In this document: positions 1 to 11,000 of the stretch, in pieces | Layout: every line of letters begins with the position of its first letter | Position numbering within the stretch: the stretch's first letter is position 1 | NCBI GenBank assembly: GCA_938008535.1 | Contig: CALLKF010000097.1 | Coordinates: forward strand, 1-64,000 | Length of the DNA stretch: 64,000 bases | DNA from: an uncultured Saprospirales bacterium | Lineage (GTDB): Bacteria > Bacteroidota > Bacteroidia > Chitinophagales > JADIYW01 | Reading direction: 5' to 3' | Program-made: the position numbers and the translations under genes | Notes under the pieces: model-generated | What the model was told of the DNA's origin: nothing | The model's input: only the letters and a program-made list of their open reading frames with translations | Database searches by the model: none

Positions 1-386
1 TTGGCTACAAGCACAGCTTGTAGTTTTTGATTAACTACTTTACTCCCTATTTGACATCTAACTGGTAACGGTCTTCTTACAGTAGCTTCTCTTTTCCAAT
101 ATATTTCTTTACTAGCTAATACTTCAGAGTTTTTTTTTCTCCCAACTCCAGACATCTTAAAGGATTTTCCAACAGCATCTATAGTTATAACATTGCTCTT
201 ATTATCTACAGTTGCAATAGCTTTTTTTAATGTTTCTGCATTTAATTGGTTTATTTTATCAGCTATTTCTTCTTTACTAGAATTTTCTCTAACAATATGA
301 GAAAACTCTCTTTTACGCTGCAAAAGCAAACTGAACATAGCAGCGTTAGAAGAAATTGTTTTATTATTTGAATTAAGTTTACCCAT
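1..386 (-). CDS. Hypothetical protein, 3' end beyond the window
   Basis: An open frame of 128 codons begins at ATG 386 (MGKLNSNNKT...) and runs off the left edge without a stop, so only the N-terminal part is seen. It is rich in Lys, Asn, Ser and Glu, has no signal peptide or membrane segment, and contains a basic stretch (SGVGRKKNSE). I do not recognise the family. A TATATTTG box on the same strand at 400-407 resembles the Bacteroidota -7 element, but no matching -33 box was seen. Because it sits beside a recombinase inside a probable integrated element, it is likely cargo or an element maintenance gene; that is inference only. Confidence 0.55.
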   Translation of the reverse strand, partial: MGKLNSNNKTISSNAAMFSLLLQRKREFSHIVRENSSKEEIADKINQLNAETLKKAIATVDNKSNVITIDAVGKSFKMSGVGRKKNSEVLASKEIYWKREATVRRPLPVRCQIGSKVVNQKLQAVLVA

Positions 387-954
387 AATTTTGTTGAGTC
401 AAATATAAATAATTAATCGAATACTTATACTCACAAGGTGTTCATAACTTGCAGTTTTGTTGACAAGTAAGATTTTAATGTACTGTTTGTCAGGCGCTTT
501 TATAAATTATCACTTGTTTTTTCTGTTATTAAGTATCAATTGGACGTTTAATTTACACTTTTTCTCCCAATTTAGTTCCTAAAAGAGAGTTAAAAAACCT
601 TTTATTAGGAAAAATTACCTAATTTAAGTAACCATTAATAATTAGTAAAATTATCAATTTAGCTCTTTACACTCTTGCCTCTAGCTAGCATTTTTATGAA
701 GTCATAGCCTTTTTAAGTAAAATAGATAGTTGTAAATTCGATTTATATAAGACAGCTAGTGGACTTGAAAGCGAAGATATTGAACCAAAGATTATAAATC
801 TGACAAAAATAGACACACTTAATGAAACAGAGAGTTTTAGTATAAAGTATAGGCATATCCTAGAGAAGTAAAATGAAATGTTTCTTGAAAATTAAATGAG
901 CTTCAATAAATTCAATTATTACCTGAAGTTAAGTTTGTAAATAGAGTTTATAGG
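387..954. other. Long intergenic stretch with one decayed frame
   Basis: This 568-bp AT-rich stretch holds no intact gene. The left part carries a possible -7 box (400-407) for the gene at 1-386. A stop-free, start-less frame lies at 689-871 and is listed separately. The rest shows no hairpin, repeat or RNA gene that I can recognise. Confidence 0.5.
689..871 (+). pseudogene. Possible gene remnant lacking a start codon
   Basis: A frame of 60 sense codons ending in TAA at 869-871 has no ATG, GTG or TTG in a plausible position and is closed upstream by TAG at 686-688. Its translation (HFYEVIAFLSKIDSCKFDLY and onward) has normal protein-like composition with alternating charged and hydrophobic residues, which suggests the C-terminal tail of a broken gene. 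Family unknown. A chance open frame in AT-rich DNA is the main alternative. Confidence 0.25.
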
Positions 955-2454
955 TCAACTTAAAACTTTCTTCTTGCCACCTACAGATAATGTGAAATTT
1001 CCAAAGATATCATTGTAATCCATAGGTGTAACGCCCCATGCTTCTTGAAACTCTTTAACCTTTATGTCGTGTGATATCTTGTTGTATCTTAACATTGTTT
1101 TGTAGGAACTATGACCAGTAATTGACATAACTAATTCAGGTCTCATACCTCGTTCCAAGCTCAATGTAATAAAAGTCCTTCTACAGTCATGGCTAGAAAG
1201 TTTTTCCCATCTCTTCAAAACTTTACGTTCTATTTTTACACCCTTATAACTAATAATAGTAATTGGTTCCACGAAACCGCATTTTTCACCAACTTCTTTT
1301 ATGTATTTATTGAAATTTGTTAATGAAATCTCATGGAGAATTGGCATTTCCATTTCAATAGAATTAGCAAAATATTTACTTGAATCGCCAAAGTCAAAAA
1401 TATCATTATTAGGTTTTAGTATTTGGTATATCAATAATTCTTTTCCTGATAAAGATTCACAATATCTCTTAAGTTCTCGTATAGAATATTTTGTTAGTGG
1501 AATAGTTAATTTTTGACCAGTCTTCTTTGCAGTTATACGAAGCATTTGTTTATCAATTCCACCTTCACCAGTATAATAAAGGTCAGACCATTTTAGTAAC
1601 TGAGAATCAGAAAATCGCATTCCAGTAGAACATAGGAAAACGAATAGACTTGCAACATTTCTTAATCTTAAAGGATTTTTTTCATTATCTGCAAAGTTTA
1701 CAATTTTTGATAACTGATTTTCATGCAATGGGAAAATATCTGGTTCTTCAATTTTAACTCTGTATTTTTTGAATTTCCAATTTGAATGATAATCTCTTTC
1801 TGCGGCCCAATTTAGAAATGTTTTTAATGTCTTGAAATATTTGCCTATTGTGCTATTGCATAAACCAATGTCACCATACTGAGTTTCAGCTTCCTCTAAA
1901 AAGTAATTTGTCCAGAGGTTGTAAAAATCAGAATCAAATAATTCCCATTTCAATTTTTGATTATTGTTTATGCAATATTGCTTGAGATGAGAGAGGGTTG
2001 TATTGTATATGCTAATAGTTGATTGACTTAAAATATTTTTATTTAATTGAACAAAATGTTCAAATACTTGATATGGCGAATTTATTATAGATTTTTTCGA
2101 TTCTTTCTTTCCAAGAACGGATTTACCTAATATTGATTCGCATTTTTGTTTTTCTATAATTTTATTAATCTGCATTTTAACTCGAATAGTAGATGGTATT
2201 ATTCCGTCACGCTGAAGGTCAAATATTACATCTTGTAGGATTTGCTTTTCTTGTTCTATTCTGTAATTTATTTGTTTTGCTCTTTTGTGTTTAGTAACTA
2301 TACCTTGTGTATCATCAAAAAAACTAGGATTAACTTTTTCCCCGATTGAGTGTTTGACAGGTGTTTCATTGCCATTTCGATATAAGATAATAATTTTACA
2401 TTCACCATTTTTGTCGGGTTGGTCTTTTCTTACTATTACTTTAATTGTTGCCAT
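955..2454 (-). CDS. Tyrosine recombinase / site-specific integrase
   Basis: Catalyses DNA strand exchange, probably integration and excision of the element at the left of the window. The 499-residue product has the Bacteroidota layout: an N-terminal arm-type DNA-binding domain (about 1-100), a SAM-like core-binding domain (about 125-235) and a C-terminal catalytic domain (about 240-475). The catalytic set is complete: R280 (STGMRFSD), K310 or K311, H422 and R425 (SSHDCRR), H448 (TGHSS) and nucleophile Y457 (LRYNKI). The start is placed at MATIKVIVRK, typical for this family, rather than at an ATG five codons upstream. It reads away from the att-like sequence at 2577-2600, whose closeness suggests that is its attachment site. 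It appears intact. The substrate and partner genes lie outside the window. Confidence 0.93.
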   Translation of the reverse strand: MATIKVIVRKDQPDKNGECKIIILYRNGNETPVKHSIGEKVNPSFFDDTQGIVTKHKRAKQINYRIEQEKQILQDVIFDLQRDGIIPSTIRVKMQINKIIEKQKCESILGKSVLGKKESKKSIINSPYQVFEHFVQLNKNILSQSTISIYNTTLSHLKQYCINNNQKLKWELFDSDFYNLWTNYFLEEAETQYGDIGLCNSTIGKYFKTLKTFLNWAAERDYHSNWKFKKYRVKIEEPDIFPLHENQLSKIVNFADNEKNPLRLRNVASLFVFLCSTGMRFSDSQLLKWSDLYYTGEGGIDKQMLRITAKKTGQKLTIPLTKYSIRELKRYCESLSGKELLIYQILKPNNDIFDFGDSSKYFANSIEMEMPILHEISLTNFNKYIKEVGEKCGFVEPITIISYKGVKIERKVLKRWEKLSSHDCRRTFITLSLERGMRPELVMSITGHSSYKTMLRYNKISHDIKVKEFQEAWGVTPMDYNDIFGNFTLSVGGKKKVLS

Positions 2455-2576
2455 AAAGTAAAGATACAAAATTGTATTGAAAAGGGTCGGTTTTAGGGTC
2501 GGTAATTATTTTTTCTATAAAAAATAAAATGTTGATATACATACAGTTATAGTAAATTGAATTTTAAAATAAGTAA

Positions 2577-2600
2577 ATTTCGGTCCCGTCCGGACCGCCA
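2577..2600 (+). other. Candidate attachment site: tRNA-3'-end-like fragment
   Basis: The sequence reads CGGTCCCGTCCGGACCGCCA at its right end: a CCA terminus preceded by one base and a 7-nt CCGGACC that would be the 3' strand of an acceptor stem. The T-stem 5' strand, anticodon arm and 5' half are absent upstream, where the DNA turns AT-rich. A terminator hairpin follows nine bases later, as after a real RNA gene. It lies about 120 bp from the integrase start. The T-loop does not fit the tRNA consensus exactly, so tRNA identity is unproven. Confidence 0.4.
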
Positions 2601-2608
2601 ACAAGGTC

Positions 2609-2638
2609 AAAGTCCACGAAATTTCGTGGACTTTTTTT
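2609..2638 (+). terminator. Strong intrinsic terminator
   Basis: A perfect 13-bp inverted repeat (AAAGTCCACGAAA and its complement, 2609-2634) is followed by a run of T on the + strand. It lies directly after the tRNA-like 3' end and before the TonB receptor gene, so it probably belongs to an RNA gene that was interrupted or displaced by the integrated element. Confidence 0.8.
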
Positions 2639-2752
2639 ATTTGAAAAAATCTGTTGTTAAATGATTTTTATCATCTAACAAACATTCAGAATAATCTATT
2701 TTTGTTCCTACATTAATTTTACACAATACAAATTCAACATTAATAGCATTTT

Positions 2753-4963
2753 ATGAGAATTCTATTTAGAAAAATTTTATTTCTTTCTATTTCTTTTCAG
2801 TTTATCACATTTGCAGAAACTAACGAAATTAAAGACACATTTGTCGTAAATAAACTAAATGAAGTCGTAATATCTGCTACTAAACTAGAAGAATCAAAAC
2901 AAAATATTATCCAGCAAATAAGTATTGTAAAATCAAGTACTATTGAAAAATCAAATGCTCAAACAACAGCATCCTTAATAGAAAATCATGGCAATGCATT
3001 TGTACAAAGAAGTCAAGCTGGTGGTGGCAGTATTATATTAAGAGGATTTGAAGCCAGCAGAGTGGTTATGATGATTGACGGTGTTCGCATGAACAATTTA
3101 ATATATCGTGCGGGCCATTTGCAAAATATTATCACAATTGATAATTCAATTTTAGATAGAGTTGAAATTCTGAATGGTTCATCTTCTACCATGTATGGAA
3201 GCGATGCTTTAGGTGGTGTAATTAGTATGTACACCAGAAAACCTTTACTTCAAACAGATAGTAATGTTCTGGTAAAAGGAAATGTTTTCTTTAGATATGG
3301 CTTAGCAAACAATGAACTAACAGGTCATGCAGAAATTAATATTGGCATTAAAAAATTTGCTTCTTTAACTTCTGTTACTTACAGTAAATTTGGTGATTTA
3401 AGAATGGGTGGCGCTCAAAATCCTTTTTATAAAAAATTTGGTGAATGCTATTTTTATGCAGATAGAATTGACGGAAAAGACACATTGATTACTAATAACA
3501 ATCCATTACTTCAAAAAAGAAGCGGCTATTCACAATATGATATTCTCCAAAAGTTTTTGATAAAACAAAATGATTTTTTACAGCATCAAATCAATGTGCA
3601 GTTTTCTAACAGCACGAATATTCCACGATATGACAGGTTAACGGATCCAAAAGGTAGCGGTTTAAATTCTGCTGAATGGTATTATGGTCCGCAAACACGA
3701 TTGCTAACTGCTTATGACATTAACTATAATAATCCAAATGCATTATTTAATTCCATTCATGCAAATATTAGCTATCAATATATTGAAGAAAGCAGGCACA
3801 ACAGAAGTTTTGGCAAAGACAACCTTTCTAACAGGATCGAATATGTGCATGCGGTAGGTTATTCTTTAGATATAGCAAAACAAATTAAAACCAATAAAAT
3901 AATTTTTGGCGTTGACGGACAATACAGCATGGTTATTTCAAAAGCTAACAAAGTTGACATTACAACAGGCGAACAAAGTCAATTAGATACCAGATATCCT
4001 AATGGGAAAGACAACATGAATACGTTTGCAGTATATGCAACACATATCGGAAAATACGGAAAGCATATAACTATAAACGATGGAATCAGAATAGGTGTTT
4101 CGTCATTGCATGCTCGTTTCAATGATACTACTTTCTTTAAATTTCCATTCCAAACAGTAATTCAAAATAATTTTACTGCTAGTGGAAATTTGGGTGTCGC
4201 ATATGCACCAACAGATAAATGGAAAATTGCTTTATTGTTTAATACTGGCTTCAGAGTTCCAAATATCGATGACTTATCTAAAGTGTTTGAATCTGCGCCA
4301 GGAAAAATTATAGTTCCAAATAATAACATCAAACCGGAAAAAACAATTAGCGGCGAACTGAACATTTCCAAGCAATTTGGAAAAAGTGTTAAATGGGAAA
4401 ATGTATTTTGGGCAACTTATTTTATAGATGCAATTCAAACAGGAAAATTCAGGTACGATGGATTAGATTCTATTGATTATGCTGATACCAAAAGTGCAGT
4501 TTATGCTAACCAAAATAATGGCAAAGCTTATTTGTTCGGATTTAGTTCTTCTATTGTAGCTGATTTTAGTAAACATTTCAGCGCATCGTTTTCAATTAAT
4601 TATACTCGAGGTCGAATATTATCAGACACTGGTCAAGTACCATTAGATCACGTTGCACCTTTATTTGGTAGAATTGGTGTTAATTATCATGCTAAGAAAG
4701 TATTCGTCGAACTCTATTCTGTATTTAATGGCTGGAAAAAACTGAAAGATTATAGTGATAGCGGTGAAGACAATTTACAATATGCCACAAAAGATGGAAT
4801 GCCTGCTTGGTTTACATTAAATCTAAAAGCATCTTATCAACCACATAAAAACATCACTTTGATGGCTGGTTTTGAGAATATGTTAGACACACAATACCGA
4901 ACATTTGCTTCAGGCATTAATTCAGCAGGCAGAAATATTTATCTGACGCTGAAAGTTAATTGA
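2753..4963 (+). CDS. TonB-dependent outer-membrane receptor, haem/haemoglobin-type
   Basis: Outer-membrane gated barrel that imports a large ligand using TonB energy. The 736-residue protein has a signal peptide (about 1-21), a TonB-box-like NEVVISATK (36-44), a plug domain (about 45-160) with the LRGFEASRVVMMIDGVRMNN segment, and a 22-strand-type barrel ending in an aromatic/hydrophobic C-terminus. In the plug, YRAGHLQNIITID resembles the matching segment of receptors for haemoglobin, haem and transferrin, so haem or iron uptake is the best guess; cobalamin or another ligand is possible. There is no CarboxypepD_reg N-terminal extension and no SusD neighbour, which argues against a glycan receptor. 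A TATTTTTG box at 2697-2704 could be a -7 element, but a -33 box is not clear. The gene stands alone. Confidence 0.88.
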   Translation: MRILFRKILFLSISFQFITFAETNEIKDTFVVNKLNEVVISATKLEESKQNIIQQISIVKSSTIEKSNAQTTASLIENHGNAFVQRSQAGGGSIILRGFEASRVVMMIDGVRMNNLIYRAGHLQNIITIDNSILDRVEILNGSSSTMYGSDALGGVISMYTRKPLLQTDSNVLVKGNVFFRYGLANNELTGHAEINIGIKKFASLTSVTYSKFGDLRMGGAQNPFYKKFGECYFYADRIDGKDTLITNNNPLLQKRSGYSQYDILQKFLIKQNDFLQHQINVQFSNSTNIPRYDRLTDPKGSGLNSAEWYYGPQTRLLTAYDINYNNPNALFNSIHANISYQYIEESRHNRSFGKDNLSNRIEYVHAVGYSLDIAKQIKTNKIIFGVDGQYSMVISKANKVDITTGEQSQLDTRYPNGKDNMNTFAVYATHIGKYGKHITINDGIRIGVSSLHARFNDTTFFKFPFQTVIQNNFTASGNLGVAYAPTDKWKIALLFNTGFRVPNIDDLSKVFESAPGKIIVPNNNIKPEKTISGELNISKQFGKSVKWENVFWATYFIDAIQTGKFRYDGLDSIDYADTKSAVYANQNNGKAYLFGFSSSIVADFSKHFSASFSINYTRGRILSDTGQVPLDHVAPLFGRIGVNYHAKKVFVELYSVFNGWKKLKDYSDSGEDNLQYATKDGMPAWFTLNLKASYQPHKNITLMAGFENMLDTQYRTFASGINSAGRNIYLTLKVN

Positions 4964-5085
4964 CAGGCAAAATAGCTGTAAAACATGACATAAATCATGT
5001 GTCCTTTGTATTAATAGCAGTAAATTTACACATCTATTAGGTTCAACACTGTAGAGAAAACAACAAGCCGTATATTAAAATACAA

Positions 5086-8000
5086 ATGCAAACTAGAGTT
5101 CAAAATGTAATAAAATATTGCTTTTATTACGCATTTACTATCTTCTTTTTTGGTTCTACAAAACTGAGTGCTCAAACATTGCCTGTTGAAAAAACTTCTA
5201 CCACAACATTTTTAAAAGGAAAAGATTTCGATGTTTATGGAAACTCCAAACGGTTTATCGAAAACATTGGCCAGTATGGTGATGTGTATGATAAATATCC
5301 GGAAATGGGCAACATCTTATATGCTTATGAAGGTTTTAATGTGCCTATATTATTTACACCAAAAGGACTCATATTTCTGCATCGTAAAATAAAAAAACCT
5401 CATATAACAGAACAAGAAAGAGAAGAACGAGAAAAGAAAAAGAAGAAAAAAGAAGAGGAAATTGAAGAATTAAAAGTAGTCGATCGTTCCATATCAATGG
5501 AATGGATAAATGCGAACCCTAATGTTCAGATTTCTGTAACAGATAAAACAGAAGAATATCATACTTATGGTTTTATTCAAAAAAAGGCAAATGCTTACAG
5601 GAAAATTATTTATAAAAACTTGTATGATGGTATTGATGTAGTTTATACCTTTTTAAGTGATAACAAAACTGGATTTGAATACAGTATTATTGCAAAACCA
5701 AATGCTGATATCAGTGCTATTAAAATTCATTATGGTGGTGATATTAAAAAACTAAAACAAGACGAAAAGGGAAATTTAATTTTAAAGTCAGATGCTGGTA
5801 CAACTTTAATTTCTATTCCTGTAACATACTATAGTGATGATTTAGCAAAACAAAAAGATTCGCTTGAGTTTATTAAATCTACTTACAAAATAAAAGGACG
5901 CGATCTTAACTTCACTTTGCCAGATGGATATGACAATACAAAAAGCATCGTAATAGATCCTTTTGTTTCTGGCACCGGAACGCTTATCGGAACTGGCATA
6001 AATGCTGGCGTTGCCAAAGATGTAGATTATGATTATGCAGGAAATGTGTATGTTACCGGTGGTGGAAATGGCTCTGTTTATAAATTGGCAAAATTTGATG
6101 CAAACGGAGTTTTACAATGGACATTCAGCGGTGCATTAACAATTCCAGCATGGAACTTCGGAACCATTTATGGTGGCTGGGTTGTCGAAAAAACTACAGG
6201 TAATATATACTTAGGCCAAGGTTTTGCACCAAGTGGTGGTCATCGTGTCATTCGAATTAATACGATTGGTATTTATGACAATTTCATCACAACTGCAAAT
6301 CCAAGTTTTCTCGAAAATTGGAAAATGTATTGGAATTGTAACAACGGTTCACCACAATTATTTATTGCTGGTGGTGGAACCAATTCTAATATAAATTTCG
6401 GTATAGTTGCACCACCATCTACAATAGTATCGTCCTTAAATGTAACTGGCATTCCTTATGGAGCCAATGGATGGGCACAAGATATTGCAGATGTTATTAT
6501 TGATCCGGCCACAAATGACTTATACACGATTTATGGTTCATTATATGGCACTCCAACTTTATCAAATCAGATTTATAAAAACACAACACCATACAGTGGC
6601 GCATCGGTTGCATGGAATGTGTATTCAGGATTTACGACTGTACAGGAAATTGCCAACAGACCTTATTTTGTAGATTATCCTTACACAGATAATTCAGGAA
6701 ATATCTTTGCCATTAACTCAAACTATTTATTTTATTGGGACGGCAAAAACTTAGAAGCTATTGATAAGGCAAGCGGTGCGGTTGTAGGTACACCACTTAC
6801 AATTGCTGCAAATACTGCACTGATGTCTGGCGGAATTATTGCGGATGAATGTAATAATATTTTTATCGGCTCCACAAATGGCACCATTAAAGTATATGCA
6901 TTTGATGGAAATTCTTTTAATGATGCAGCTAAACCAGACATTTTAGTTCCTGGATTTAGTTCAAGCTCTGTGTATGATTTAGCATATTATGAATCGCAAA
7001 AAACTTTGTATGCTTCAGGCAATGGATTTGTTGCATCTTTTGATGTTAGCAGCTATAATTGCACACCAAATTTATTTAACCTAAGCATCAGTTCAAGTTG
7101 TGGCACATTATCTGCTTCTACAACTATATCACCAACACCACCAGCTGGTTCCATCGTAACTTATATTTTATTTAATGGAACGACACAAATTACCAGTAAT
7201 ACAACAGGCGTCTTTACAGGTTTAACTCCAAATACTACTTATACGGTGAAAGCAATTGTCAACCAAATATGTAGTGGTGCAATCACAACAAAAACATTTG
7301 TATTGCCTGGTCCAACAATAACAACAACCATAACCAATGCATCTTGTAAAAACAGCAATGGCGCAGTTTTAATTTCCGCAGCAGGTGGCACTGCACCTTA
7401 TACATACAGTAAAGATGGATTTACGTTTCAATCAGACAGCTTACTTGCTGGTTTAGCTGCCGGTTTGTACAACGTTACTGTTAAAGATTTAAATGGCTGC
7501 AGTAATACATCAACGGTCAATGTTTTAAGTTCAAATGGACCAACGCTAACTTATACTAAAACAGATGCGGCTTGCGGAAGCAATACCGGAACAATAACCG
7601 CAAATGGCGTTGGTATAAATACTCCATTAACTTACAGCATCAATGGCACCACCTTTCAAACCAATAATTTTTTTACAGGAATTTTAGCAGGCACCTATAC
7701 ACTTACAGTGAAAGACTCAACAGGTTGCACCAATGTTAAACAAGTAACAATTAAAAATGCGCCTGGCCCAACTATAACTGCCGTTCCAACTACTACCTTC
7801 TGTAATACTAACAACGGAAGCATTACCGCAATGGCAACCGGTGGCACAGCTCCATTAGAATACAGCATCAATGCAAACACCTATCAAAGCAGCAATATAT
7901 TTAATGCATTGGCACCAGGCACATATACAGTTACAGTTAGAGATTCCAATAGTTGTTTAAATACTGCAACTGTGGTAGTAGCAAATTCTTCAACTCCAAC

Positions 8001-11000
8001 AGTTACTGCTACTTCTGTTACTGCTTCTTGTTCAAATGCAAACGGAAGCATTACAGCCAATGGCACAGGTGGTGTTGCACCATTACAATACAGTATCAAT
8101 GGAACAACTTTTCAGGCAAGCAATTTCTTTTTTGGATTGACTTCTGGTGTTTATATTGTAACTGTTAAAGATGCAAACAACTGTACCAACACTGTTCCTA
8201 TTACAGTAAACAGCACAGGTGGTCCACAAGTAACTGCAACATCAACGGCTTCTGCTTGTAGCGGAAACACAGGAACTATAACGGCATCAGGCAGTGGTGG
8301 AAGTGGTGCATTACAATATAGTATTAATGGAATTACATTTCAAAGCGGAACCTCTTTTACAGGACTTGCTCCAAATACCTACACACTATTAGTTAGAGAT
8401 ATAAATGGCTGTATTGGTGCAACAATTATTACGGTTCCCAGTTCAACAGCTCCAACAGTTAATGCTGTTGTATCACCAACAACTTGTAATGCAAGTGACG
8501 GCATTATTACAGCAAACGGTACAGGTGGTACATCACCTTATACTTATAGTTTAAATGGTGGCGCATTTGTTGGCAGTAATGTATTCTCAGGTTTAGCTAC
8601 TGGAAATTATTCTATTACTATAAAAGATTTTAATGGTTGTACCAATACAACAACGGCAACTGTTACAAATGTTGCAGGTTTGTCTATTTCAGCAAGTGTA
8701 ATTTCAACATCTTGTTCCTCTAACAACGGTAGTATTACAGCTAATGGTGTTGGTGGTGCTGGTGTACTTCAGTATAGTATTAATGGAACAATCTATCAGC
8801 CAGGTAATGTATTTAATTCACTTTCCAGTGGCAATTACACGGTATATGTTAAAGATGTAAACGGTTGTATTTCTACCACAAGAGTTACAATTAGCACATT
8901 GTTGGCACCAACATTATCTGTTACTTCTACCGATGCAAATTGCACAGCCAGTAATGGCACAATAACTGCTGTTGGAAGTGGTGGAACTGCACCTTTACAA
9001 TACAGCATCAATGGTACTACATATCAAAGCAGCGGCAATTTTACTAACATAGGCGCAGGCACTTATACCGTATATTTAAAAGATGGTGCAAATTGTATCA
9101 TCACTACTTCTGTAACAATTTTATCCAATGGTGCAGGTCCTGGTATTACGAGTTTCACCGTACGAACTAAATACTATCCGTGTAATGGTAACACTACAGG
9201 TAGCATTACAAATCCACGTGTAAATGGCGCCAATTGTGGTACTTGCACATTCAGTTTAGATGGAGCTCCATTCATAGCAAATGCAACACAACTTTATCCA
9301 ACTGTAACACCAGGCACCCACACCCTTATCGCAAAAGATGCGAATGGTTGTACCAAAACAATTACTGTAGTCATTAGTGCTACTCCAAACTCATCTGTAT
9401 CGGCAGTTGTTACCGCAACTGCATGCAATGGAAACACTGGAAAAATAGCACTTACAGGTATAGGCACTCATACACCTTTCCACGTCAGTATTTCTGGTAT
9501 AGGTGGACCATGGATTACATTTGATCCAACTTATACATTTACTGGTTTGACACCTGGAATTTATACTATAATTTCTGCTGATGATGAAAGTTATGACATT
9601 GGTCCACCTGAAATCCCTGGTGGATGTTTAGACACAGTAACCGTTGTAGTTCCAGCCATTGGTGGTCCTGTTATTAGATCTATCAATAAAACAAATGGTT
9701 CTTGTCATCTGGATGATGGCACGTTTACAGTACACGCCAATGGTGGCACTGGTTTATTAACGTATATCCTAAATGGTAGTATAGTTCAATCAGATAGTAT
9801 TTTCACAAATCTATCTACCGGAATTTATCAAATAGATGTAATGGATGAAGATGGTTGTATGAATACAAGATATGATACAATCACCAATCCGGACGGGCCA
9901 AGTGTTACCGCTATTCAAACGCCTACTTCATGTGGACTTTCGAATGGTGTAATTACTGCAAGCGGATCAGGCGGAACGGCACCATTACAATACAGTTTAA
10001 ATGGTACTGTATTTCAGAACAGCAATACATTTACTGGATTGGCTACCGGAACATACACCGTTTGGATAGCAGATTTTTCTTCTTGTCTTTCTACTACTTC
10101 AGTAAGCATCTCAAGTACACCAAAACCTACAGTCACTGCATATATGGTTGCTGCCTCTTGCAATAGCAGCAATGGAATGATTATAGCCAATGGTGCCAGC
10201 GGCACTCAACCTTATCAATATAGTATCAATGGAACTGTTTTTCAAAGCAGTAATGCTTTCACTGGTTTAGATGCCGGCAATTACACCATTACCATAAAAG
10301 ATTCAAAAGGTTGTATAAACACAACAGGTATTTCTGTCGGAAATATTGCTGCGCCTACTGTTTCTTTAGTTCAAACACCTGCTACTTGTTTTAATGCAAA
10401 TGGTATCATTACGGCTACCGGTTCTGGTGGTGTTGCTCCATTGCAATTCTCATTAAACAATGATACTTCTTTCCAAAGCGGAAATATTTTCAATGGTCTT
10501 TTAGCCGGTTCTTATACCGTTTATATTAAAGATGCAAATGGCTGTCAGAGTTCTAAAAATATTTTAGTTACCAATCCAAACGTGCCGCAAACATTAACAG
10601 CTACAGTAACCAACGCTTCATGCGGCAATAGCAATGGAAGTGTTATTGCTGCTGCTACTGGTGGAACAGGCGCGTTACAATACAGCTTAAATGGTTCTGC
10701 TTTTCAAGCAAGCACCTCTTTTACTTTATTAGCTGCAGGCACTTATCCGTTAATTGTAAAGGATGTAAATAATTGTCAAAAAACAATCAATGTAACCGTA
10801 GCCAATTTAGCTTCGCCAACCGTTTCTGCTATTCCAACTTTATCATCTTGTTTTGCAAACGATGGTACTATAACAGCCACAGGAATTGGTGGAACAGGTG
10901 CGCTTACTTATAGTAAAAATGGCGTTGCTTTTCAGAGCAGTCCTGTATTTAACAATCTTGCGCCAGGCACATATACCATTACAGTAAAAGACACAAAGAA

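Larger units (their letters stand above)
1..2600. mobile_element. Right part of a probable integrated element (left end outside the window)
   Basis: This stretch holds a gene fragment of unknown function, a decayed frame, a tyrosine recombinase and, at its right edge, a tRNA-3'-end-like sequence followed by a terminator. That arrangement fits an integrative element inserted at the 3' end of a small RNA gene, with the other junction to the left of the window. No conjugation, phage structural or transposase gene is visible, so the element type cannot be named. The boundary at about 2577-2600 is inferred from the RNA-like sequence; no direct repeat partner is in view. Confidence 0.4.

Noticed and set aside
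2577..2600. Complete tRNA gene
   Set aside because: Only a 3'-end-like portion is visible; the T-stem does not pair with upstream DNA and no anticodon arm exists.
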